DNA of 64,000 nt. Source: Mastacembelus armatus. Taxonomy: Eukaryota; Chordata; Actinopteri; Synbranchiformes; Mastacembelidae. The position numbers and the translations under genes were made by a program. Shown here in pieces: positions 32,245 through 43,174 of this stretch (the stretch's first letter is position 1; the number at the start of each line of letters is the position of its first letter). Under the pieces are notes generated by a model, which saw only the letters and a list, made by a program, of their open reading frames with translations, made no database searches and was not told the DNA's origin. Location of the stretch: the NCBI RefSeq assembly GCF_900324485.2, contig NC_046649.1, positions 18,657,665-18,721,664 of the forward strand. Direction: 5' to 3'.

Positions 32245-33090
32245 AAGGTGATCTGAAGGTAAATAATTGTGCCACAGGAGCTTTTTAAGCCTTGAGCTCA
32301 ATGAACAAATACACTACCAACCTGATACATGTAAGAAACATTTCTCCACTCTGCTGTTTCTCATAGCTTTTACATTTTTACTTGTTTGTATCAATGGTTT
32401 TGGTAACATTACCTGTCTGTTTTAGTGACTTTATTTCAAGTTTGTTTTTTACAAGCTACAGCAGACTTCCTGAACATGATTTCTGCTTCCCAAAGCAAGT
32501 GTTTTTTTTACATTGCACGTTCTTCTGTTCCCTTATCAGGAAGCATTGGGTTGCTGTGATGATGAGTCATGGGTCGTCTTAATTTCACATGCACTCGGAC
32601 ATTCTGAATCTAGACCTTAAAACCCTGTGTTTATGCTTGGTTGAAAATGAACCGGGTTACCAAGTGTGTTATTTCTAATGGGTTGGCCTCTGCATTTACG
32701 TAAAGATAAATAGGGTATGGTGTTGCTCAGAAGATAAGATCTCATTTTGTATGATAATTTTATGCTTTATAGACCTAATGTTAAAATATTTAGATACCCA
32801 GACTGCTGATAAGGTTGGTGTCATTAAAAGCATTTTGTATATGTATTTTTTTATGCCATACAAGAGAATGGGAAAGTATGTGTGTACAACCAGTCAACAG
32901 AATGTTCTGTATGATGAGCACAATTATAGGTGTTGGTAAATTTTCAAGGGTTGGACTTAATTTTGTATATAGTCACTGTACCCATATAACCTTAAGTGCC
33001 CTCAATGTTTTTTTGTAACTCATTTGTATTTATTGGGACAAACTGCATTTGATAACAATGTATAAAATTCAGAGTGCTTTAAGGGGAAAC

Positions 33091-33096
33091 AATAAA
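33091..33096 (+). terminator. poly(A) signal of yipf1
   Basis: AATAAA lies about 850 bases after the yipf1 stop and about 860 bases before the acceptor of the downstream coiled-coil gene. It is consistent with a 3'UTR of about 0.9 kb. Confidence 0.6.
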
Positions 33097-33979
33097 ACTT
33101 GGTCATTGTGGGAGATGTTTTTTGTTAATGAAATTATCCTGCCCATCCTTATCCTTATGACCAAATTACAGTCCACCTGTATTTACTCATAAAGAAACAG
33201 TAAAAGATTTTTAGGAGCTTTCCCTGTAAAAATGTAAGTAATATAAATACTTAAAATGTCAATGAACACTTTTTGTTTATCTTTCTTTTAGTAAGCCTCA
33301 TGTAGTACAACCTTAAATCACCCCAGTTCTGACACGTGTAGGCAACATGATTCTATTGCGCCAAGCATTAAAGGCTACCAGTACATCTCAACAGTCTGAC
33401 ATTTTAAATATTTAAGGGAGAGATTGTAACTAATAGGTATAACTTCAATATTTTAAAGAGAGCATCTAACTTTAAAATTGTAGATTTGGCTACTGCTGCT
33501 GTTTTTCCAACTCATCCACCTCACTGTCGTGGTTGAGCAAACAATCTGGTGTGTCAGTGTTTGGATGCACAGACCACCTGCAGTGGAAAACCTAAGCCTG
33601 TTTTCTACAGCCAGATATCATGTGGTCAGAACCTTAGAATAGGGGACCTAGGGGTAGATTATATATAATATTTCCATTGATTAACAAAGAACAACATTGT
33701 TATATTAATTAATAAAACAGACAAAACAGCGTCAAAGGAAGGGTGGTGCCCTAATTAATGGTCATTCTAGCCCCAGCTTTGAGTTACATAGAAGCTGGCA
33801 GGCACAGATAACCCTCTTAGAGCAATGTCACTTGCCTCAGTCTCATTTCAGGCTTGTGCTTGTTGATTTATCAAACCAATACAGGAAGACTATTTCAATT
33901 GCTTGTAGGAAATATTTTTAAGAAAATGCCTTTTTGATTTTTCTTTTTTTGTACAGTGATTTGGAATTCTTCCCAGACG

Positions 33980-34726
33980 ATGGCCACTTCGAATGGTAAG
34001 GGTGAAAAAGTTTCCAAATTTGAAACTTTAAAACTTTTGGAAAAATGCAGAAAGGATAGAGATGATGCCATCCACAGGGAAGGTGTTCTCAGAGAGAAGC
34101 TCAGACAGTATGAAACAAGGTTGCGTTCAACTGATGCTTTGAAACAAAAACTTAAGAGTTTGACCACAGACAACAAGGAGCTAAGAAAACAAGTGAAGGC
34201 TCTTCGTACAGAGATTGGACTTGAATCCAGCCCTGAGTTCAATGGAAAGACCACCAAGGACATAATCAGTGACTTGCATGAAAAGCAGCGTGAGTGCAAT
34301 TCTTTGATGGAGAAGGCTGGGAAACTGAGCCTAACCATTGATGACTTGACAGCAGAGTTGGCAAATGCAGTCACCTCTAAAACTCTTTTAGAAGACCAAG
34401 TTCAGTCACTGCAGCAAAACCTCAAGGATATGACAAATAATCAACGGCGTCTGCTGAAGTTGTGGGAAGACAAAAAAGCCCAAAGGGAGCAGCTCACCCT
34501 CCCTGCAATTACCCAGAAACCATTTGCCCATAAAGCAGTTCAAACTGAGATGTCCATTAGTTCATCTCAAAAGCTTCCAGTCAGTGCTTTCGAAACTAAG
34601 CCGTTCTCTCGGGACAATGACAAAAACTCTGTTTTGGAGAAACACAGTTTTCCAACTTATGGAAATGGCTATCATCATGACAGGAGGGCTTTCATGCATG
34701 AAGACACTAAAGGAATTCAGAACTGA
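33980..34726 (+). CDS. unrecognised coiled-coil protein, coding part in a single exon
   Basis: An uninterrupted 248-aa frame starts at ATG 33980 in a good context (CAGACGATGGCC). A clear splice acceptor (TTCTTTTTTTGTACAG, AG at 33955-33956) lies 23 bases upstream, so a 5'UTR exon is probably spliced on. AATAAA at 34858-34863 gives an ordinary gene end. Residues about 10-165 are Lys/Glu/Leu-rich with heptad character (KFETLKLLEKCRKDRDDAI, LRQYETRLRSTDALKQKL, TTDNKELRKQVKALRTEI, LEDQVQSLQQNL), predicting a long coiled coil. The rest is polar with little predicted order. I do not recognise the family. Human YIPF1 and NDC1 are neighbours without such a gene, as far as I recall. It could be a lineage-specific gene or a retrocopy of a spliced gene. 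Function is not predicted. Confidence 0.75.
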   Translation: MATSNGKGEKVSKFETLKLLEKCRKDRDDAIHREGVLREKLRQYETRLRSTDALKQKLKSLTTDNKELRKQVKALRTEIGLESSPEFNGKTTKDIISDLHEKQRECNSLMEKAGKLSLTIDDLTAELANAVTSKTLLEDQVQSLQQNLKDMTNNQRRLLKLWEDKKAQREQLTLPAITQKPFAHKAVQTEMSISSSQKLPVSAFETKPFSRDNDKNSVLEKHSFPTYGNGYHHDRRAFMHEDTKGIQN

Positions 34727-34857
34727 CTTCATTCACTGACTGACAGACACTAACCCTCACCATGAGAAAAGACACAGAAAACAAGTATTGGAGAAATGTT
34801 GAATACAGTTTTAGAGATTGTAAAGTTGATTTATGGTTTGTCTTGATGCCTTGTGTA

Positions 34858-34863
34858 AATAAA
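34858..34863 (+). terminator. poly(A) signal of the coiled-coil gene
   Basis: AATAAA lies 131 bases after the stop codon. It supports this frame being a separate transcribed gene rather than a chance open frame. Confidence 0.7.
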
Positions 34864-35216
34864 TCTTACAACAACGTTTTTATAACAGTATGTGTTATTC
34901 AAATTTAACCAAACGTCTTAGATCTGTTTAAGTCAACATTTATACAAACCCTATTTAAAGCTGTTGTTTATGATCTCCTGTAGATTAACCACGTTTGCAT
35001 GGTCCAGTCATCTGGAAGTCATTATATATCTAATTTGAGTCTAAATGAGGGATTTCTTGCGGATGTCACCATGGCGGCAGGCAAGAAGTTGGACACCTAT
35101 TAACCGGGGTCCTTCCGAGGTCCTTTGAATGCATGTGGCGCGATATGGGAAACTTGAGTAAAAATAGTTTGACAGCTTAAGACATTACTGTCGTCCTGTG
35201 CCTTTACCCACGCAGT

Positions 35217-38200
35217 ATGTTTCCTGCAGAGCAACGCTGTTGGTTTGTTAGCAAGGTGAGTTTTTATACACAAAAGATGGAGTGTTTTGTGCTAGCCGTG
35301 GCTAACTGTTAACTCTGAGCGTCTGTTTATGCTAACTTCGGGTGACGTGAGCTAACAAGCTTCTTCATCTTTTATTGATTAAAAACCTATTTACAGAGTA
35401 AGAGAACGAACCACAAGTTACATAACAAATCTCTAACTGTATAGCTGTTTACTGTTCTGAAGAAACTTGTGAAATGCCAAATAAGTGAGTCTTTAAATGT
35501 TTTGTTTGAAAAAAAGACTATATTGTTTTCTCCACTTCAGATGATGCTGTTTTGACCGCATATATCTTTTCAAAATACACTTAAAATAAACTGAAAAAAC
35601 AGATGTTTTTTATATATTGTTGCAGAAGACCAGAAAATATAAATTGATTTCATGTGTAAAACTCACCTTAGAGGCTAAATCAAGTAATTTTCATATTGCC
35701 CAAAATTACACATTAACCCCCCGACATCATCATCGTTTGAATTGGTTAATGTCAAACACGAAATAAATCTGATGAAGTGATTGTTTCTCAACATTATATG
35801 TCTCAGCAGAGCAGACTGATAAACTTCTATCACCTGAGTTTACATCACAGGTTTTGGGATTAGATGGTTTATGAGGAGAAAAGATATAATGGTTCTGAAT
35901 AAACCAGTCAGGCCCTTTTGAAATCTCATAATGGACCTTTTAAAAACATGTGGACAATTAAGAAGAATACAAGTTACCCCAAGTTCAGGTTAGGAAGATA
36001 GGAGTTAAAAAAAACAAAAAAGTAGAAGGTAGAAGTGATATGTACGATTCTTAATATTTCTATATATACAGTATCTACAGTTAATCTGAACTAGTGCAAA
36101 TGGGAGTGCAGTGATTTAAGTGTAACTGTGACAGTGGTGTGACACCTTACATGAGGTATGTACAGATCTGACAGTGACACCCTGGTGGAATATACTGTCT
36201 CTGAGCTGGGTGGTTTTGGCATACGGTGCTGTGTAGCGCCTACCAGATGGGAGGAGACAGACACTGTGGTGTTGAGGATGGAGAAAGTGGAGGCGGTCAG
36301 GGGGCTTATCCTGAAATCCACTATCATCTCCACTGTCTTGAGCGGATTCACATTCACCTGTATGCAGTCTCATCACTGTCTTGGATCTGACCAGTGATTG
36401 TGGTGTTGTCCACATACTTAGAGTTTCACAGAAGGATCCTCTAAGGTGCAGTTGTTACACTACACTGTGTGTTTGTAATGTACATTATAATGACTGATTG
36501 CTGTATTCAGGTGATCTGCTGGAGAGCTGCAGCCAGTAATGCGTGGGCTGTCTTGTTGCTGCCACCCATCACAGCAGTTTTTGTAATCTTCAGCAGGTTC
36601 AGTCTTCTGCATCCCATACAGACGACATCAGGTAAGCCACCAGGTTCCTTATAAGATTTGGCCTAAAGCTGTGTAAAGTAGTTCCTGAGGGTAGATGACC
36701 TTTTACCTGCAGAATGCCTGTCCCTGCTGATGAGTGCGAGTGCCATCTTCTCCTTCATTCTGCTGGGTGGAGTGATCCTAATGGTTGGATTTCTGAACTT
36801 CGAGTATTATACAGGTGATGGGCAGGATACTGCATATGTAGATTTAAAATTTCTTTGAGCACATTATTGTTGTAATTTACAACTGACTTGTTTTGATCAT
36901 CTTGTGGAGTTGTAACTGACAGATTTAGATGTTTCATATGCATTTTTAAGAGAAATGTCATTGCCCTGTCAGTTCAGAATATTATACAACACATAATACA
37001 CTGTACCCAGAATCCATCATTTGATCTAACGTGATTATCGACCTCAGAGTATTTATTATTGTTAAAAATAATTATAAACACTTGCTGCAGGTTGTGACAA
37101 TGTTAAGTATTCCAAAATAAAACCCATGTTTTCCAAAATGTAAAATTGTTGTGATTTGGTTGTTTTTCCCTTTAGTCATACCAACTGTCGCATGTTCAAA
37201 AATTGCACTGTTGGGCCAGCTGCTCCACCCTCGTCAGTTTGTCAACTCTTTGGCCCATTGTATCATGGGAGTCATTGTGGCTTGGTGTTGTGCTGTCACC
37301 ATTGGGGGAAGATATGAGACACTTGGCTACCCATGCACAGAGAGTGATGGGTGAGTAGCTACTACATAAAACTGTCAGGTTGAGTTTTATGTGCTTCAGC
37401 TCTAGTCTAACTGCCTCAATTTGTTTTCAACACTGACAGTTCTCCTCAAATGTGTCTGAATGAGTATCACCTCATCTTTCTGCTGGCTGGAGCTTTTGTT
37501 GGATTCTCTCACAGTCTGCTCGGTGTGATCTACAACATGAACTATGTCTCTTTCCATACTGTTCAGGTATGACTGATAGACTGACAAATATGCAATTTTT
37601 ACTTTTTCTGTATGGATGATTTCACATGCAATAATGGAAGTGACAAAATGAATCTATGTGTGTTTCATGAGCCCTGATATTTCTAACTACACAGACTGCA
37701 TATAACACCTTTTGACTAAAGACACTGGGCTTAAAAAAACACCCAAACTAAATACCAGCATTCTATTTTCAGTTTAATCATTAACCTTTTTCTGTTTTCT
37801 CAGCAATACAAATACCTTCGCTTCAAGGGATCCCTGCCTTTGGTGGTGAAGTGCAGCACCACTCAAGCACTTTACTCTATTAGGAACTACATTGTTGTGT
37901 ACTTCTTTTTAGGTAAGTGACCTTTACTTGCAAACTAAACTCCAGTAACACAGAGCTCCACCACCTTCGAACAAACTACTTGACAAGTTTGACCTTCAAA
38001 ATAATCTATTGATTGCTTGAGCTTAGTTTTTATCTTTCTTCAGTGCTCATTTAAAGCATTTAATTTTAATATTAACAGGATACATTCCAAGAGCATGGAT
38101 TTGTAAAACACTGAATCTTCATTTGAACAGGTCAGTGTTGTTTCTTGATTGTAAGTGATTTGACAAATGAGACCTCATTTGCCTGTAAATATTGAAAAAG

Positions 38201-38691
38201 CGTTGCTTGAATGTGTTTTTGTTCAATCTCCACCTCCAGCACTGCCCACCCTCTTGACAGCATTGCTGGACTGCTAGACTTGTCTCTGCTCTACCATCTG
38301 TGGATCAGTGCTACCTTCATGCTTTTCACATGGTACATCACACTTCTGCTGTTTAGGATCTTTGTCACTGAGGTAAGTGTAAAATAAATAAATAAATGAA
38401 TGAGTAAAAGACAAAATCTATTACAATTGCATTAAACTTGCACTAAACATTAAGGAAAATTAATTTTATATTCTTTCATTTTTTTCATTTATTTGTCTTA
38501 ATTTATGATCACTTTTTTTTTTTCTTGACTTGAGCAGACCGGCTGGTTAAACCTTATGTACTGTATGGCTGATTCATGGATGGTTGAAATGTTGTGTTGC
38601 AAGGCAAAGACAACTCCCTTTTGCCTTTTAATTATGTAGCTAAAGTCACAAGGGGGCAGTGTTGTCATTCCTAAGCATTATACTTATTTGG

Positions 38692-38730
<39 letters not shown>

Positions 38731-41700
38731 GTATGTATGTATTCAGGCTAAATATCTCCAAACTACCCTGCCTTTCGGTAATATGGTATTTAACATATGT
38801 CTTATCTACAGGTCTACAGTTTTCCTGTACAGTCATCTTTTACTGAAGATGCCCATCAGTGTCTTCCCAAGGTCCTTACAGAGAAGCAGCCTGTGATATT
38901 AAAGGTAGCTAAAAGGCACATTTACATTCTTTCAAGTTTATGCTTCTTTGTTTACCTACTGACGAGCAAATGTGAGTGTTGTGGCTTCACTTTCCCCACA
39001 TTTTAGTTTCTAGCTCTGCAGGACTTGGCTCTGCTGTCGCAACACTCCCCATCACGACGCTCCGAGGTCTTCAGTCTGAGTCAGCCAGGTCTGATAAGTG
39101 GCAGAAAAAAAGCCTTTGCTTACGCTGTTTTTATATTGTTGTGTATTAAAATGTCTTGACACACTTTTCATTTTAAGTAGATTACAACATTCTTTTCATT
39201 CTTCTGTTTCCCAGGGGGACATGCTCATAACTGGAATGCCATCAGTAAAGAGTGTTTGTCTCTGCTGTCTGATCTGACCCAAAGACTTGTAGCTTATCAT
39301 GACACTGTAGCAACCAATGGCCGGGCCAAGTCCATGTCTACTGGAAGTGAAAGGACGACTTCATCTGAAACATCAGGTATGTTGCTACAAAACAGAGGTT
39401 GATGTTGGTGAAGTCCTAGTTATTTACTGGGGCTTATTTGATGATTTCCATTTGGGACAAGTTATAAAAGTCATCATTTCATATTATGCAATTACATACT
39501 TTATATAGTTTCATTTTAGATATTGTACTACTGTTTCTTATGAATAGTAATTAGTGGGCCGAGGCCTAGGAAATGGTCTTAGTCCATTTATTCTCATAAG
39601 GAATATGGAGTAATTGCAAACATGTTAAAAATAAATGTCCTGCCCTTTAACCATTATGTTTCTTAAAACTGACTTCAGGTGCTGATCTGATGAGCCCAAA
39701 ACCCACTTTACTGATGAAAACTCCAACTTCAGTGTTTGCCCGCTCTGTTGTTGGAGGCCCACAGAGCCCACCGATGTCATTGTTCACTCCTGATGTAGGC
39801 AGCCCCTTCGCTTCTCCAGGCCTGCGGCGTCTCACTGCTCCAGTGGAGCAATGCTCGCCGTGGTATGGCACGGTGCAGAGCCCGCACATCATGAGGAGAG
39901 CTCCAAAACTCTGGTCCACTTCCACAGGTAAGAGGAGGTTCATAGAGGGTGATGGGTCACTCAGATCCAACAGACACTATATTGAGTTGGCAAAATTGCA
40001 ATGGCAGCAACAGCTGGTACAGTCACAGTGCCTTAAGTCTTGGTATGTTCCTCTTAGGTCCCTGAAATTATAAAGTTTTATAAGCATGTATATAAAGAAA
40101 AGTTATCTGTTGAATGGTATGTTTCTAGGAACCAGTTTTTGGTTCCCATTTTTGATTTTTCACCTCTGTCTTGGTGCAGACTCACAGATCAATGGCACTT
40201 CCCCTCCATCTCCTGCGTCTGTGCCTAGTCCCAAGGAAGAACCCTCCAAACCAAGTCTCCTGGCTCAGTTCCTCCAGAACAGAAAAGAACAGGTACTTCA
40301 GCCTTGTTACATAGCAGTTACCATGTATTTATTAGTCTGTCCAGCACTTTGATTCTGTCATAAGGCTTTTTACACTTAACTTTTATTAATACTAAGATAA
40401 TAGGACTTAAACACAGTGATGCCAGACATTAACTTTCCAAAACTGACACTTAAATGTGAAAATGGACATAACTATATTTGTTCTTTTTTCCTTGTTCACA
40501 TATAATCCATACCAGTCATATCTGACCTGGCAGCAGAAAGGCCCTGTGCCTGAGAGATGAGACAGCATGACTGTGACTAAAATTAGGACATAGTTCCTAA
40601 AATTAACTGGAAAATGTCTCATCTGGAGCCTAGTTACTGATGTAACAGTGATAACATCTGCTTTCTAAAGCAAAGGTCACATCATCTGCTTCTGTTCTGC
40701 TGGGAGTGTATTCATCTAAAGTGTGGAGACTTTTCAGTTTCTAAGATTTTTATTTTATTATATATATATATTTTTTTTTTGCTGCAGTCTTAGCCCAGAG
40801 TTAAGTGTGAAAAGCCAATATTTGTGCTCATTATCTTGCCTCACTTTGATACCAAAACAACTCAACATGAATTAATTGTCCCATTCAGGTTAAATTTTTT
40901 TTGGCAAGGAGGGTGCTGATAATGTATTTGTTTAATAAGGTAAGGATGTGTGGCATGTGCATGTTATCTACCTTAGTCTTCTGAACACTGAGTGGCTTTC
41001 TGCATGCTCTTTTCTGGCACAGTAGACTCATTTGGTTTTAACCAATCCAGTAGTCTCACCCAGCAGCCATCACAGGTTTAACTATTGGTTTTGGGCCTAA
41101 TTGTACATTACTAATGTAGCTGTTTTCTGTTCATCTGGCTGTTTTGGCGAGCCTTACTAATTACCTTGTGAGCTATAAATGTTATTTGTACTTGTTAAAC
41201 TTTGAGAAATCATCATTTTGTGATCATTTGTTTAATTTGAAGTACTCAAAGGCATAGCCAGGGTCAGGGATTTAGGATTTAACTTATCCCATTACTAATT
41301 TTATGTAGCCATCTTAGCCATCTTAACCTAAAACCAATAAGAGCCAATCAGTATCATCATGACATGAGAGGGAAGGGGTCAGTGGGACTTTGTTCAACTA
41401 GATTAATACCTAATGTGGATGGATCAGAAAACACAAAAACATTAGTGATTTCTTTGCCAAAATGGCAAAAACAACTGGATTACAGCAACAGCAACCAAAT
41501 CTCAGCAGAGAGCAGCATAGCTGGTACTTTGACTGCAGAGGACAGCAGGTCAGCACCAGCTACTAAAGCTAGTGCTTCCTGTACTCTGATGCAGCAGAAC
41601 ACTTAGACTGCTAACAATGACCCAGGCCAATATAGACTGATTATAATGCACTGTGTAATTATTTAAAAAAAAAAAAAAAACTGTACTGTGTGATACAGAT

Positions 41701-43174
41701 CAGGCAAACATTTTTCTTGACTGGACTCCTGCAACAGGACAGTCTTTTCCTGTGAATGAATTAATAAAAGTACCACATCCAAAATAAATTTCTGGCAATG
41801 CCTCTGGAGATACTGACGAGTTCATTGGAGCCAAATATTGTACTTATTGTACTAATCAAAGTGTGCTTTGCTTGGGTTGCCTTCCTCTAGTCATGCATGC
41901 ATGCTGTAATGTAGTCTCCCTAAAACACGTCTAACTATAAACTCCCTAATTTGTCAGTCTGGATCTGCAATTCTGAATTAAAAAGAAAACTAATAGCTGT
42001 TGTGTCCTGCAGCTTCCAGAAGCTTCCAGTCAGGCTCTCTTTGCCGACAGCCAAGCTCACATCTGGGCATTAGAAGGTAGGAAAAGGTTTTGGTCTTTAT
42101 TCTTATTTGACATGGATGCCACATATTGATACAACATATTCATTTTTTCCTCTAACATCACACATCCAGGTCTATCCTACCTTGTTCAAGCATCCTTCTC
42201 AGAAGACCAGTTTGGTGTCGTACAGACTACATTGCCCAACATTCTCAGTTGTATGCTGGTCTTACAGGAGGTATGCTGGATTATTGTGGCTATACTGAGT
42301 GGTCATACTGACTTAACAGGCATGATAAGTTATACAAGGTAGATGACCTGTTTATACATCACTTTGGTGTCCACATAGTACCTGATATATTCTGGTGTAA
42401 CAGGTTATCAAATTCACTGTCTTACTGTCTGTATCCAGGCTGTGAACTTGCAGAGCATGCCAACATGTGGTAAATTAGAAATCAAACTTTATACCTTCAG
42501 AACATGCAGTATGGTTTATTTAACATGGTGTTATCTAAATCTTATGCTGAGATTGATCAATGTCATCAAGCCTGTGCAGTATTCAGATGTTCACATTTAT
42601 TCCATTGTTTGTAGATCCTTTGCTTTTGCAAGGAAAAGAAGCTAACGCGTCAAAAAAACCTGGTCACCATGCACAATAAACATGCAAGATTATATAGGCA
42701 TTGGTGAAGCAACATGCTGCTATAGTTACTGTACACAGACACACCAAGTGTATTCAGTAGTGTCATCACTCAGCAGGGTGGATGTAATAAAATGACTGTT
42801 CTTGCTTTCACTTGTGTTTGCTCTAAGAACACTTGTGTCCTCCTCCTCTGCAGGCTGTAGACCGGCACTTCAAGCTGCCTCACGCCTCCAGTAAACCCGT
42901 CAGGTCGACCAGCAGCATGGCAGACCCTACTTACAAAACACTGCGATTTGCTCTCAGGGCCACACTCAAGACTGCCATCTACAGGATAACAACCACTTTT
43001 GGAGACCACTTAAAGTAAGACCTATAATAAAAATGTACTTTTTTCCTAATAGAACAAAGAAATATCAATATAGAATTTTTGAAATATATATATATATATG
43101 CTCTCCACAGTGCTCTTCAGATGTCTGCAGAGCACCGGAAAAGACTGCAACAGTTTCTGGAGTACAAAGAGTAA
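35217..43174 (+). CDS. ndc1: NDC1 transmembrane nucleoporin
   Basis: Eighteen coding exons: 35217-35255, 36511-36631, 36713-36814, 37176-37350, 37440-37566, 37804-37912, 38079-38130, 38240-38372, 38812-38904, 39007-39088, 39215-39376, 39679-39927, 40180-40292, 40889-40939, 42013-42076, 42170-42270, 42854-43014 and 43111-43174 (665 aa; human about 674). The N-terminal half holds about six membrane helices (for example [12 protein letters not shown]-like, [20 protein letters not shown]). The C-terminal half is cytosolic or pore-facing, with [38 protein letters not shown] and the closing [10 protein letters not shown] conserved. NDC1 anchors the nuclear pore complex in the pore membrane. The 51-nt exon at 40889 encodes [17 protein letters not shown] and is easy to miss. 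AATAAA at 43922 is a likely poly(A) signal. Confidence 0.97.
36030..36430 (-). mobile_element. LINE reverse-transcriptase fragment in ndc1 intron 1
   Basis: Read on the minus strand the segment encodes pieces of a non-LTR retrotransposon RT protein. [22 protein letters not shown] covers the palm motif (YxDD changed to YVDN). [13 protein letters not shown] and, further on, [21 protein letters not shown] follow; the last is the usual C-terminal part of fish L2/Rex-like elements. The pieces lie in different frames and the region between DETAYR and NPLKTVE is shortened, so the copy has internal loss as well as 5' truncation. It lies antisense to ndc1 and is not expected to be active. Confidence 0.75.
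38693..38724. repeat. TA microsatellite in ndc1 intron 8
   Basis: About 32 bp of (AT)n lies roughly 90 bases before exon 9. A second short TA run (43085-43099) sits just before the acceptor of the last ndc1 exon. Confidence 0.9.

Noticed and set aside
33895-34374. 159-codon minus-strand frame
   Set aside because: It is the antisense shadow of the coiled-coil gene, whose Lys/Glu-rich codons leave the opposite strand open.
40293-42012. Apparent loss of an 18-residue block in ndc1
   Set aside because: A search of the intron by eye found the missing 51-nt exon at 40889-40939 with correct splice sites and phase.
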